The translations under genes were made by a program, and so were the position numbers. The notes beneath the pieces are model-generated. The model did not search any database and had not been told where the DNA came from. It saw nothing but the letters and a program-made list of their open reading frames with translations. A stretch of DNA of 64,000 nt from Asaia sp003994335 (GTDB taxonomy: Bacteria > Pseudomonadota > Alphaproteobacteria > Acetobacterales > Acetobacteraceae), in NCBI RefSeq assembly GCF_037151175.1, contig NZ_JBBCOR010000010.1:97966-161965 (forward strand), in the 5' to 3' direction. The number at the start of each line of letters is the position of its first letter. Position 1 is the stretch's first letter. Shown one piece after another: positions 8,372 through 17,455 of the stretch.

Positions 8372-9028
8372 TCAGTTTCTCTCAGGTGCGCAAGTACCCA
8401 CAGACGCGCTTCGGGCGTTTTTGATGAAGTTTCGAATCAGCTCTGGTGATTTCTGGCCCGGAGCAGTTTCCACCCCAGATGAAACATCCACAGCCTGTGC
8501 CCCGGAGGCAACGATGGCGTCGGCAACGCTCTCCGGGGTGAGGCCGCCTGCGAGCATCCATGGAGCGGGCGCCTGCCAGCTGCGCATCAGGCGCCAGTCA
8601 AGGGTCACCCCGTTACCGCCCGGGCGCGTCGCGCCCGCCGGTGGACGGGGTTCGATCACATATCCATCGATGTCGGCTTCGGTCGGCAGGTCCCCTGTGC
8701 CGCTCACGGCGCGGGACAGCCAGACGGGCAGAGAAAAGCGCTCGCGGATGCTGCGCGCGCGTTCAGGTGTGTCGTAGATCTGCAGGACCGAGAGGGGCAT
8801 CTCGGTCAAAGTTGCGGCGATCTCTTCATCCGTTGCCTTGACGAAAAGTCCGACCGTCTCAGGTAAAGGGGTGGAGATCGAACTCACCAGGCGTGCCGCT
8901 TGGACAGGGGTCACAAAGCGTGGTGAGCGGGCAAAGAAGACGAAGCCAATCCATTCTGCCCTCTCGTCACAGGCGGCTCTGAGCCCCTGCACCTCGGTCA
9001 GGCCACAGATCTTGACGCCTCTTTTCAC
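8372..9028 (-). CDS. trpF: Phosphoribosylanthranilate isomerase
   Basis: Converts N-(5-phosphoribosyl)anthranilate to CdRP, the third step of tryptophan synthesis, in a TIM barrel. The 218 residues begin with KICGLTE, which carries the catalytic Cys. FVFFARSPRFV follows near residue 30, and the phosphate-binding end VDVSSGVETAPGQKSP lies near residue 185. The start overlaps the pyrF stop by 4 bases (ATGA), implying translational coupling. trpBA are not adjacent in this window; the pyrF-trpF order recurs in Alphaproteobacteria. No leader peptide or attenuator was seen. Confidence 0.95.
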   Translation of the reverse strand: MKRGVKICGLTEVQGLRAACDERAEWIGFVFFARSPRFVTPVQAARLVSSISTPLPETVGLFVKATDEEIAATLTEMPLSVLQIYDTPERARSIRERFSLPVWLSRAVSGTGDLPTEADIDGYVIEPRPPAGATRPGGNGVTLDWRLMRSWQAPAPWMLAGGLTPESVADAIVASGAQAVDVSSGVETAPGQKSPELIRNFIKNARSASVGTCAPERN

Positions 9029-9729
9029 GCCAATGCCAGTTCCGCCTGAATGGCCGCGGCAGCCTTTGCGGGATCCGGGGCCTGTGTGATCGGGCGACCG
9101 ACCACAATCCAGTCAGCGCCTGCCTGGGCTGCTTGCCTGGGTGTCATAATGCGCTTCTGGTCATCCGCGCTGCTTCCTGCTGGACGGATGCCGGGTACGA
9201 CTAGAACGGGTGCCTCGCCCAGTGCGTCGCGCAGGGGCGCAATTTCCTCGGCCGAGCAGACAAGGCCATCAGCGCCAGCCGTCATCGCGAGGCGGCCAAG
9301 GCGTACGACCTGCTCACGTGGTGTCGCGGCGACACCGATCTCGTTCAGCGCTACGCTATCCAGGCTTGTCAGTACCGTGACGGCAAGAAGGATAGGACGG
9401 TGCAGGGGCGGATAGGCGGCGTCGATCGCCTGGCGCGCCGCCCGGATCATGGCGGAGCCTCCGCTGGCATGAATGGTCAGCAAAGATGCGCCGATTGGGG
9501 CGAGGCTCGCCAGCCCCTTGGCGACCGTGTTGGGGATATCGTGCAGCTTGAGATCGAGGAAGAGCGTCCTGTCACCGGCCACGTCCCTGATAGCGGACAA
9601 GCCTTGCGCATAGGTAAATTCCATCCCGAGCTTGATTGCATCGACCGATCCGTCCAGCGCGCGCGCCCAGTCTCGGGCCTGTCCAAGATTCTGTGTGTCG
9701 AGGGCGGCAATCAGACGGGTGCGTTTCAT
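9025..9729 (-). CDS. pyrF: Orotidine 5'-phosphate decarboxylase
   Basis: Makes UMP from OMP, the last step of de novo pyrimidine synthesis. The 234 residues form a complete short-type enzyme. LIAALDT lies at the N-terminus, the catalytic Lys-Asp network DLKLHDIPNTV is near residue 62, and the phosphate-binding loops PGIRP and VVGRPIT are in the C-terminal third. It lies between the LapA-family gene (65 bases upstream) and trpF (4-base overlap), so the three probably form one transcript. Confidence 0.96.
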   Translation of the reverse strand: MKRTRLIAALDTQNLGQARDWARALDGSVDAIKLGMEFTYAQGLSAIRDVAGDRTLFLDLKLHDIPNTVAKGLASLAPIGASLLTIHASGGSAMIRAARQAIDAAYPPLHRPILLAVTVLTSLDSVALNEIGVAATPREQVVRLGRLAMTAGADGLVCSAEEIAPLRDALGEAPVLVVPGIRPAGSSADDQKRIMTPRQAAQAGADWIVVGRPITQAPDPAKAAAAIQAELALA

Positions 9730-9794
9730 GAGGTCTCGATCGGTATTAGCTGAGGGGATCGTAGCGGTTGCGGCTTGCGGGAGCGACCTGCCGC

Positions 9795-10139
9795 TCAGAC
9801 AGCGGGGGCTGAGGGAACGGGGGCTGTATCATAGGGAGCGCGGCTGGGATCCGTACCCACGGTCAGGCGGTCGATGCGCTGATGCAGATCGAGTACCTGG
9901 GTTTCGAGGGCGCGCACCTGCTGCTCTGCCTTGCGGGCGCGTGAGCGCTGCTTGAACTCGCCGATCAGCATAACAAATCCGCCAATCAGGAAGCTGGCCG
10001 CGCCGACGCCGAGTACCAGCATGCCGACCGAGAACTGCCAGCCATAGGAGACGATCCAAAGCGGCTGGGCGTCGGGATTGCTCAGGGCGAAGGTGATGAG
10101 GGCCACGAGAAACACGACGATAACAAGAAGGCGCACCAT
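9795..10139 (-). CDS. LapA-family (DUF1049) inner-membrane protein
   Basis: A 114-residue protein with two transmembrane helices (about residues 4-20 and 39-60). The phrase FALSNPDAQPLWIV lies between them, characteristic of the LapA/DUF1049 family. A cytoplasmic coiled-coil segment (about 65-92) precedes a Pro/Ala-rich tail. In E. coli LapA works with LapB to control LPS synthesis; in Alphaproteobacteria the gene often lies between ihfB and pyrF, but ihfB is not upstream here. The exact role in this organism is unproven. Confidence 0.8.
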   Translation of the reverse strand: MVRLLVIVVFLVALITFALSNPDAQPLWIVSYGWQFSVGMLVLGVGAASFLIGGFVMLIGEFKQRSRARKAEQQVRALETQVLDLHQRIDRLTVGTDPSRAPYDTAPVPSAPAV

Positions 10140-10315
10140 CAGGGTAGTCTCCGCAGAACGGGTTGTCGGCGCAAGGATCTCGTGCCGCAGATTGAGCGTA
10201 TCGCCTTACATTGGGTTCCTGCAGGCAGCAAGGTTTGTTGCCAACCCTTGACGATACTGCCCGCAACGTGATCCGCTCGCTGGCACAGGAATGAATATCC
10301 GGGGGGCGGCGATCG

Positions 10316-10606
10316 ATGTCTCAACTGCTGATGTTCCGACAGCCTCTGCCTGCGACCGACCGGCTCTGGGCGGTTATCGCCTGGCAGGGGCGCAAAAGCC
10401 GGATTGCCAATATCCATGCCAGCCATGAAGCTGCATGGGCAGATTGTGCGTGGCGTAGCCGGCAGGTTCAGGAATACAGGGCATTTCTGGCCGCTGAGCA
10501 AAAAGCGCCATTGCGTTATGATGTACGACAGATACGGCGTGCGGAGCTACCAAAGAGCTGGTCTCCGTTGCCCGCACTCGGGTTCATGCGCGGCCAGATC
10601 TTTTAG
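10316..10606 (+). CDS. Small hypothetical protein
   Basis: A 96-codon frame with ATG at 10316, preceded by a G-rich stretch that could serve as a ribosome-binding site. The product is basic and rich in Trp and Arg, with no signal peptide or membrane segment and no family I recognise. It diverges from the lapA-pyrF-trpF transcript. Composition is consistent with coding, but it could be chance. Confidence 0.4.
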   Translation: MSQLLMFRQPLPATDRLWAVIAWQGRKSRIANIHASHEAAWADCAWRSRQVQEYRAFLAAEQKAPLRYDVRQIRRAELPKSWSPLPALGFMRGQIF

Positions 10607-10763
10607 AATCTGTCTTTCCGGACTGTATTAAAGAATGAACGGAAGGCCTGTTTGTCCCCCCTTGGCTGGTCTTGAGCGGCAAGTCATGACAAAAGCGAGG
10701 CCTGTAAATGCTTTCTGAACAGTAAGCATTGGCGTGTTCAGGACAGCAAGAGGACGGGATATC

Positions 10764-11264
10764 ATGTCAGAACAGGACGACCAGACAATAGCTGCCCCTG
10801 CCGAACGGACCGCCCCCGAGGCCGCCCTCGTCTGTGGAACGCAATATCTCAAAACCTCTGGAACGGTGTCATTCGGTGCCCCCGAGGTATTCTATACCCT
10901 GCCACCGCGCCCCCATATGGCGCTCCGGATCGACGTAACAGCGCGTCAGATTGCCGAGGATCAGCCGAATTTTGAGGTGAGCCTCGCAATCTCGGCCACG
11001 GGGTATCGGCAGGCGCCGACGCCCGATAATGCGGAGCCTGATCGGCTCTATCAGATCGATATGGTCTATGCCGGGCTGTTTGCCTTGCAGAATGTCCGTC
11101 AGGACAGGGTCGAGGCCTTGCTGCTCATTGAGGCGCCGCGTCTCCTGTTTCCTTCGGCGCGTCATCTCCTGCTAAGTTTGATCCGTGAATCGGGCTTCCC
11201 GGTCGTCAATATCCAACCAGTCGATTTCGGGGCGCTTCTGCAAAGCCGACGTGCCCAGTCCTGA
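10764..11264 (+). CDS. secB: Protein-export chaperone SecB
   Basis: A tetrameric cytoplasmic chaperone that keeps preproteins unfolded and hands them to SecA. The 166 residues match the family length. The motifs YLKTSGTVSFGAPEVF, the acidic middle, YAGLFAL near residue 108 and LLFPSARHLLLSLIRESGF near residue 130 are SecB hallmarks. I chose ATG 10764 because AGAGGA precedes it at good spacing; an in-frame ATG at 10734 would add ten residues foreign to the family. An ATGCTT...AAGCAT hairpin lies at 10708-10729 upstream. dnaQ, a frequent neighbour, is absent. Confidence 0.93.
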   Translation: MSEQDDQTIAAPAERTAPEAALVCGTQYLKTSGTVSFGAPEVFYTLPPRPHMALRIDVTARQIAEDQPNFEVSLAISATGYRQAPTPDNAEPDRLYQIDMVYAGLFALQNVRQDRVEALLLIEAPRLLFPSARHLLLSLIRESGFPVVNIQPVDFGALLQSRRAQS

Positions 11265-11311
11265 GCCTGTCGTTCCGATTTCCGACGTCCTAAACCTGGC
11301 ATAGCAGTCCC

Positions 11312-14299
11312 ATGACCCTGATATCCGATATCGTCTGTGCGTACGGCCCCGGTGACGAGCCCAAGGCCCATACACCGCTTTGGGCGGTCTTCGATCCAGA
11401 CTGGTACCGGTGGCGCTACCAGGCCTCGATCATCGAAATTGCGGGCAGCCTGCCGGAGGATGACAGGGGACTCTACGCGTTCTGGCAGCGCGACGGCGCG
11501 CGTCACGCCCATGCACCCAACCGGTATTTCGACGAAATGTGGTACCGACGGGTTCATCCCGATGTCGAGAACGGAATCCGTATGGGTGTGTTCGATTCCG
11601 GGTTCCAGCATTATTGCGAGACGGGCCACAGAGGGCGGTCTTGCCACTGGCTTTTCTCAGAGAGCAATTATTTCTGGCTCAACCAGGATCTGACACCCGC
11701 CTTGCTCAGAGAGATGGGCTACAGCAACGGGTTCGACCATTATCTTGCGGTCGGGCAGTCGGAGCGGCGGGTCAGTTCGTGTTTCTTCTCACCCGATGTG
11801 TTTCGTTCATCGCTCGTACAGCAGCGCCTTCCGCTCGATTCCGGGATGGGCGATTTCTCGCGGATGATCGATGATCCCGATGCACGGGCACTCCGCAGTT
11901 CCTGGTATTTTGACCCGTCCTGGTATCTCGAAACCTACCCGGAGGTTGCGGAGAAGATTGCTTCTCGCGAATTTGCCTCTCCGCTTCATCACTATCTCTC
12001 CAATGATGCCCCAACGGTTTTTTCTCCCAATCCCTGTTTCGACGAGAGCTGGTATCTGGAGGCTTATCCCGATGTGCATGACCTTGTGCGGCTTCGCGGA
12101 TTCCGGAATGGCTACGATCACTTCGTACGCAACGGTCTTTTCGAAGGCAGGAGCCCGTCAGAGGGGGTGAGCCTGCCCGCGACAATGCGTGCGGGCGAAG
12201 CGCCGTCCTGGGGAGCTTTGAGCCAGAATGCGTTCCTCGAGCATGTGCGTCGTCTTGGGCAGGAAGTCCCGAAAACCACCGTTGAGACGCCGCATCTGAC
12301 CCAGTACGAGCAGCTCCATGCGGCCAAGGTCGAGGCCATGCTGCCGCTCCTTGCGCGTACCCCGCTCGACTTCAGATATGTGGGCAGACCTGAGCTCAGC
12401 GTGCTGATCAGCGCGCGCGGCGGCGTCCAGCCTCTGCTCACCACGCTGGCCTCGTTGCATGAAGGCAATACGGGCGCGATGCAGGTCATCCTGATCGATG
12501 ACGAGGCAGGGACGCATAGCGCCGAGATTGCCCGCTATACGCAGGGCATCGACAGGGTCATTACGTCTGAAGACATGCTCTCCAGACGCTGGCAGCGCGG
12601 TGGGGCACGCATTCTGGCGCCAGTTACTCTGGTTATCGAGCCGGGCGCGCATCTCTATTACGGGGCGCTCGCGTCAGCGATGAGCCGTCTGGATGCTCAC
12701 GGCATCATTGGCGTGGCGCCTCAATGCCTTGGGCCGGATCTCAGGGTGATCGAGGCGGGGCTTTCAGTCTCGCGTGACGGAACCTGCCTCGCTCATGCGG
12801 TTGGAGCCGAAGCCTTCTCGGCGGAAACGGATTTCCTGCGTCCCTGTGACACCGTGGGTGGCGGTGCGCTCCTGTGCCGGACCGAAATCCTTCAGGCCGT
12901 GCCCATGAAGGAGGATGAGGGCGGCTCCCTGCGCAGCATTCTGCATGTCTGGGCGGTATTGGGGCTCAGCCTGCGTCAGGCGAAGCCGGAAGGGAGGATC
13001 CTTTATGATCCTTCCTTCCTGTTACGGGTCACGACTCCCGATGATCCTGCCGCGCATCGACGCGATGAGGAGGCGCTCGTCCTGCGTCGTCTCTTTTCTG
13101 ATCTGCTGCGGGGCAATCCCTATAAGGGGGCGGCTCTGCGCGATACCGTTCATCGTTCCGCACGGTGGGGACGACGCGTCCTCGTGCTGATGGGGGAGTG
13201 GCCTGTCGGCCGGGAATGCCCAGCGCGCATCCGGACATTGAGCGATGTTCTGATCGATACCGGGGCGCAGGTGACTGTCTTCTCGCTGACCGGACAGACC
13301 CACTCCCAGGGAGCGGGCCAGGACCGCCCTGGCTCTTCCCTGCCTGAGACGGTGGAGTATCGGAGCGGATCGATCGAGCAGCTGGGCGGTCTGATCGAAC
13401 GGCGTATGCGCGGATTCGATCATGTCTGGATTTGCGGGGGGCAGATTCTGAACCGGGTATTTCCGCTCATCAACGAGAAGGGTGCGCTTTTGCCTGAGGA
13501 GGGGTTCACCCTCGATCTGCGCGATATCGAGGCGTTTGGCCTGCTCAACGATCGCAGGCAGGTGGGAGACAGGCCCAGTGAGCAAGATAAAGCACTCTGC
13601 GCGGAACAGCTCGCCGACGAACTCCGTAATGCCTGGTTTTGCCAGAATGTAGTGGTAAGGGACAACGCGCAGAAGCAGGGTCTGCAAGAGGCTGGACTTG
13701 TCGATCTGACGGTTCTGGGCGATTGGCATGCGCCCTTGGCCGGGAGGCGCTATGAAGCGCGCCGCAACCTCCTTTTTGCGGCGCCCTCCGCAACGGGACA
13801 GAGTTACGGCCTGCGTTTCCTCAAATGGTTCGTGCGTGACGTGTTCCCCCGGATCGAGGGACGCGTGGATGGAGCGCCCAGACTGATCATCGGGTGTGAC
13901 GGGCTGCAATCGATCGATCTCTCCATGATGACCCATTATCACGGGGTCGCGCCACTTCTGGACGGGCGTCATCCCCTGCCATCCCTTGCTGCGGAATGCC
14001 GCGTGCTGATCGTGCCTGATGACATGGACGGGGCCGTGGCCTCTCCCTGTTCATTGGCTGCGGCCTCTGCCTTGCCTTCGGTTCAGGGAGGGATGCTTGC
14101 GCAACCTGGTGTCGATGTCTCGCCCGTGGTGGCCGACCGGTTTGCAGAGGCGGTCATCAGGCTCTATCAGGACGAGAGCGCCTGGCAGCAGCTTTCGGAT
14201 GAGGCTTCGGCAGGCGCCGCCGCGAGCAACGCACGGTATCGCGAGACGCTGGCAAGGCTGATGGGACAGGAACAGGTGAGGGAGAGCACACTTGACTGA
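11312..14299 (+). CDS. Large protein: Trp/Tyr repeats fused to glycosyltransferase domains
   Basis: A 995-residue multidomain protein. The first third (about residues 20-290) repeats a unit of 40-50 residues with the pattern FDxxWYxxxYPDV, then GFxxGxxHYxxxGxxEGR. The clearest copies are near residues 70-108, 195-235 and 240-285, with degenerate copies between. Residues about 365-610 resemble a GT-A (family 2-like) domain (LSVLISARGGVQPLLTTLAS, VILIDDEAG). Residues about 625-990 resemble a GT-B (family 4-like) region (RVLVLMGEWPVGRECPARI). No signal peptide or membrane helix is obvious, so it probably acts in the cytoplasm on surface polysaccharide. The ribosome-binding site before ATG 11312 is weak. 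The last 8 bases overlap the next gene's TTG start. Confidence 0.7.
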   Translation: MTLISDIVCAYGPGDEPKAHTPLWAVFDPDWYRWRYQASIIEIAGSLPEDDRGLYAFWQRDGARHAHAPNRYFDEMWYRRVHPDVENGIRMGVFDSGFQHYCETGHRGRSCHWLFSESNYFWLNQDLTPALLREMGYSNGFDHYLAVGQSERRVSSCFFSPDVFRSSLVQQRLPLDSGMGDFSRMIDDPDARALRSSWYFDPSWYLETYPEVAEKIASREFASPLHHYLSNDAPTVFSPNPCFDESWYLEAYPDVHDLVRLRGFRNGYDHFVRNGLFEGRSPSEGVSLPATMRAGEAPSWGALSQNAFLEHVRRLGQEVPKTTVETPHLTQYEQLHAAKVEAMLPLLARTPLDFRYVGRPELSVLISARGGVQPLLTTLASLHEGNTGAMQVILIDDEAGTHSAEIARYTQGIDRVITSEDMLSRRWQRGGARILAPVTLVIEPGAHLYYGALASAMSRLDAHGIIGVAPQCLGPDLRVIEAGLSVSRDGTCLAHAVGAEAFSAETDFLRPCDTVGGGALLCRTEILQAVPMKEDEGGSLRSILHVWAVLGLSLRQAKPEGRILYDPSFLLRVTTPDDPAAHRRDEEALVLRRLFSDLLRGNPYKGAALRDTVHRSARWGRRVLVLMGEWPVGRECPARIRTLSDVLIDTGAQVTVFSLTGQTHSQGAGQDRPGSSLPETVEYRSGSIEQLGGLIERRMRGFDHVWICGGQILNRVFPLINEKGALLPEEGFTLDLRDIEAFGLLNDRRQVGDRPSEQDKALCAEQLADELRNAWFCQNVVVRDNAQKQGLQEAGLVDLTVLGDWHAPLAGRRYEARRNLLFAAPSATGQSYGLRFLKWFVRDVFPRIEGRVDGAPRLIIGCDGLQSIDLSMMTHYHGVAPLLDGRHPLPSLAAECRVLIVPDDMDGAVASPCSLAAASALPSVQGGMLAQPGVDVSPVVADRFAEAVIRLYQDESAWQQLSDEASAGAAASNARYRETLARLMGQEQVRESTLD

Positions 14300-15680
14300 C
14301 AATACGGGAAAAGTTCTCGACCGGGTCGATCAGGATCTGGAACAGAGTCTCGAGCGCCTCTTTGCCCTTCTGCGCATTCCCAGCATCTCGGCCCAGCCAA
14401 AACATGCGGAGGATTGCCGCAAGGCTGCCGAGTGGTTGCGTACCGAACTGACCGCTCTGGGTTTCGATGCCAGCGTACGCGAGACACCGGGTCATCCGAT
14501 GGTTGTGGGTCATGATGCGGGCGGGCAAAGCGGCCCGCATGTGCTGTTCTACGGACATTATGACGTGCAGCCTACCGATCCGCTCACGCTCTGGAAGAGC
14601 GATCCGTTCGCGCCCGTCATCACCACCGAGGGTGATGGACGTCGCATCATCGTCGCGCGTGGTGCGTCCGATGATAAGGGGCAGCTTCTGACCTTTATCG
14701 AGGCCTGTCGGGCCTGGAAAGCAGTGCATGGCACATTGCCGCTGAAGGTCTCGATCCTGATTGAAGGCGAGGAGGAAAGCGGCGGCGCCAATCTCATGCC
14801 CTTCCTCAAGGCCAATGCGTCGGAACTCAAGGCGGATGTCGCGCTGATCTGCGATACGGGTATGCCGGATCGTCGCACCCCGGCCATCACCACGGGCTTG
14901 CGCGGTCTGGTTGGTGAAGAGGTCGTGATCGAATGCGCAACGCATGATCTGCATTCGGGCATGTTCGGCAACGCCGCGCGCAATCCCATCGAGCTGCTCT
15001 GCAAGGCGCTTGGGAGTGTTCGCGATGCCCAGGGACGGGTGACGCTGCCTGGATTTTATGACGGCGTTAGCGTCCCTTCCGAGACAGTGCGCGCCCAATG
15101 GCGGGCAATCTTCCCAGATGACGCGCTCACCCTCGCGCCTGTCGGCCTCAGCAAGGCGGCCGGTGAGGAGGGCTTTACGGCGATCGAACAGATCTGGGCG
15201 CGTCCGAGCTACGAGATCAATGGCATTTCCGGCGGGTATGAAGGCGATGGATTCAAGACCGTCCTGCCTGCCCGCGCCATGGCCAAAGTCTCGTTCCGCC
15301 TCGTGCCGGGACAGGATCCGCAGGCTGTCCGCGATGCCTTCCGTGCCCATATACGTGCCGTTCTCCCCCCGGACGCGAGAGTCAGCTTCACGGAACACGG
15401 TGCCTCGACGGGATTTGCCGTGCCGGAGGATGGCCCGCTTCTGCGCACGGCGTTGGGAGCGCTTGGCGAGGAATGGGGGGTGCCAGCCGTCTCCATCGGG
15501 TGCGGCGGGTCGATTCCGGTTGTGGCCGAAGTCAAGGAGGCACTGGATATGGATTCCCTGCTCATCGGATTTGCGCAGGATGATGATCGTATCCATTCCC
15601 CCAACGAGCAATATGGCGTGGACTCCTTTCACAAGGGTATTCGCTCCTGGGTGCGTATCCTGGACGCCTTCGCTCGGTAA
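14292..15680 (+). CDS. M20-family metallopeptidase (dipeptidase-like)
   Basis: A 462-residue cytoplasmic di-zinc hydrolase. Metal-site motifs are all present: LFYGHYDVQPT near residue 92, GASDDKGQ near 125, the general-base pair GEEESGG near 158, DTGMPD near 188 and the C-terminal PNEQYG. The order and length fit M20 dipeptidases of the PepV/ArgE-like type acting on small peptides. It starts at TTG 14292, preceded by GGAGAG, and overlaps the repeat-glycosyltransferase gene, suggesting coupling. The substrate cannot be read from sequence. Confidence 0.88.
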   Translation: MTDNTGKVLDRVDQDLEQSLERLFALLRIPSISAQPKHAEDCRKAAEWLRTELTALGFDASVRETPGHPMVVGHDAGGQSGPHVLFYGHYDVQPTDPLTLWKSDPFAPVITTEGDGRRIIVARGASDDKGQLLTFIEACRAWKAVHGTLPLKVSILIEGEEESGGANLMPFLKANASELKADVALICDTGMPDRRTPAITTGLRGLVGEEVVIECATHDLHSGMFGNAARNPIELLCKALGSVRDAQGRVTLPGFYDGVSVPSETVRAQWRAIFPDDALTLAPVGLSKAAGEEGFTAIEQIWARPSYEINGISGGYEGDGFKTVLPARAMAKVSFRLVPGQDPQAVRDAFRAHIRAVLPPDARVSFTEHGASTGFAVPEDGPLLRTALGALGEEWGVPAVSIGCGGSIPVVAEVKEALDMDSLLIGFAQDDDRIHSPNEQYGVDSFHKGIRSWVRILDAFAR

Positions 15681-15740
15681 CACGCCCGGGGGGCGGCTGT
15701 TTTTGCGCCCTGACATCTGATCGGGTCGATAGGAGGCTTC

Positions 15741-16727
15741 ATGCTGCCTGCTCTGACGATGGGGGATCCTGCCGGTATAGGCCCGGATCTGACAATCAAG
15801 GCCTGGGAAACGCTCAGAGGACGAAACGAGGCTTTTCTCTGGATTGGCGACCCCGCGCTGCTCGAAGGGCGGGCGCCTTTTGCCGTGGTTGAAAATGTTG
15901 ATCAGGCCTTGGCAGTTTTCGACGAGGCTCTCCCCGTTCTCCCCTGCCTTCTTCCCGGGAAGGTCATTCCGGGCCAGCCCGATACGGCGATGGCGGGGGC
16001 AGTCATCGCCTCCATCGAGCAGGCGACGCGTCTCGCCTTGCAGGGAGATGTGACTGCGGTCGTGACCAATCCGATCAGCAAGCTCGTGCTCAAGCAGGGC
16101 GGCTTCGGGTTTCCCGGCCATACCGAGTTTCTCGCCTCGCTCTGTGGCGTGCCGGGGGAGGAGATCATGATGCTTGCCTCCCCCCGCCTGCGCGTGGTTC
16201 CGGTCACGGTGCATGTGGGGCTGCGTGAGGCGCTCGATACGCTCTCGACGGTGCGTATTGTCGAGACCGGGCGTGCCCTGGCCCTGGCCTTGCGACGCGA
16301 TTTCGGGATCACTTCCCCAAGACTCGCCGTGGCGGGGCTGAACCCTCATGCGGGAGAGGGCGGTGTGATGGGCAGCGAGGAGCAAACCCTGATCCAGCCG
16401 GCAATCGACCTGCTGCGAGCCGAAGGGATCGCAGCGACTGGGCCCTATCCACCGGACACGCTGTTTACCGATCTGGCGAGGCCGCTCTATGACGCAGCGC
16501 TATGCATGTATCATGATCAGGCGTTGATTCCGCTCAAGACGCTGGATATGGCCAGCGGTGTCAATGTGACGCTGGGCCTGCCGATCGTGCGGACATCGCC
16601 CGACCATGGAACGGCCTTTTCGATCGCAGGCACCGGAACCGCCGATCCGGCCAGCCTGCTCGCCGCGCTGCAGATGGCGCGCGATCTCGGCGCGAGACGC
16701 GCCATGAGCAAGGAGACCTCTTCATGA
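15741..16727 (+). CDS. pdxA: 4-hydroxythreonine-4-phosphate dehydrogenase
   Basis: Oxidises 4-phosphohydroxy-L-threonine with NAD in the DXP-dependent route to pyridoxal phosphate. The 328 residues begin with the family signature MGDPAGIGP. FPGHTEFLA near residue 120 and YHDQALIPLK near residue 255 carry metal-binding His residues. AGGAGG lies 5 bases before the ATG. The stop overlaps the pdxJ start by 4 bases; PdxA's product is PdxJ's substrate, so coupling joins consecutive steps. Confidence 0.96.
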   Translation: MLPALTMGDPAGIGPDLTIKAWETLRGRNEAFLWIGDPALLEGRAPFAVVENVDQALAVFDEALPVLPCLLPGKVIPGQPDTAMAGAVIASIEQATRLALQGDVTAVVTNPISKLVLKQGGFGFPGHTEFLASLCGVPGEEIMMLASPRLRVVPVTVHVGLREALDTLSTVRIVETGRALALALRRDFGITSPRLAVAGLNPHAGEGGVMGSEEQTLIQPAIDLLRAEGIAATGPYPPDTLFTDLARPLYDAALCMYHDQALIPLKTLDMASGVNVTLGLPIVRTSPDHGTAFSIAGTGTADPASLLAALQMARDLGARRAMSKETSS

Positions 16728-17455
16728 TCCGATTGGGTGTGAATATCGACCATGTGGCGACTGTGAGGAATGCGCGCGGGGGTATGCATCCCGACCCCGT
16801 GGGCGCGGCGCTTCTGGCAGCATTGCATGGCGCAGATGGCATCACTGCGCATCTGCGCGAGGACAGACGGCATATTCGTGACGAGGACATGCTGCGCCTG
16901 CGCCGTGAGTTGACCGTGCCGCTGAATTTCGAGATGGGGGCCACAGAGGAAATGGTTGCGATGGCCTGTAGCCTGCGCCCTCACGCCTGCTGTCTGGTGC
17001 CTGAGCGGCGCGAAGAGGTCACGACCGAGGGCGGGCTGGATGTGCGCGCTCAGGAGGAAGATCTGCGCAGGAAAGTGGCCCGGTTGCGCGATGCCGGTAT
17101 TCGCGTCTCACTCTTCGTCGATCCCGATCCGGCGCAGATAGAGGCTTCGGCCCGCATCGGCGGCCAGGTTGTCGAGTTGCATACCGGAGCCTACGCCCAT
17201 GATCCGGGGGAGGCCGAGTTCGGGCGTCTCTATGCCGGAGCGCTGGCCGCGACCGCGCATGGGCTTGAACTTCACGCAGGTCATGGCCTGACCTTTGCCA
17301 ATGTGGGGCGCGTGGCGGGTCTGCCGGAATTGACCGAGCTCAATATCGGTCACTTCCTGATCGGTGAGGCGATTTTTCTTGGACTCCCCGCTGCGATTGC
17401 CCGCATGAAGCAGGAAATCGCGACAGGGGCGCTGTTCAAGGTCTCGGGACGATAA
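16724..17455 (+). CDS. pdxJ: Pyridoxine 5'-phosphate synthase
   Basis: Condenses the PdxA product with 1-deoxyxylulose 5-phosphate to pyridoxine phosphate, in a homo-octameric TIM barrel. The 243 residues start with LGVNIDHVATVRNARGG, the PdxJ signature. Later motifs include HLREDRRHI near residue 45, the glutamate in LNFEMG, and the C-terminal phosphate loop LNIGHFLIGEA. The last 20 bases overlap the 3' end of the converging lipoprotein gene. Confidence 0.97.
   Translation: MIRLGVNIDHVATVRNARGGMHPDPVGAALLAALHGADGITAHLREDRRHIRDEDMLRLRRELTVPLNFEMGATEEMVAMACSLRPHACCLVPERREEVTTEGGLDVRAQEEDLRRKVARLRDAGIRVSLFVDPDPAQIEASARIGGQVVELHTGAYAHDPGEAEFGRLYAGALAATAHGLELHAGHGLTFANVGRVAGLPELTELNIGHFLIGEAIFLGLPAAIARMKQEIATGALFKVSGR

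Noticed and set aside
8076..8777. 233-codon frame on the plus strand containing GGESGIRTHGTLLT
   Set aside because: This string is the well-known false translation of the antisense strand of tRNA-Ser genes; the rest lies opposite trpF.
11162..11647. 161-codon minus-strand frame overlapping secB and the repeat glycosyltransferase
   Set aside because: The expected dnaQ neighbour of secB was considered here, but no exonuclease motif exists and the frame is a shadow.
14157..16385. 742-codon minus-strand frame
   Set aside because: Antisense to the M20 peptidase and pdxA; composition rich in Arg and Gly with no domain.
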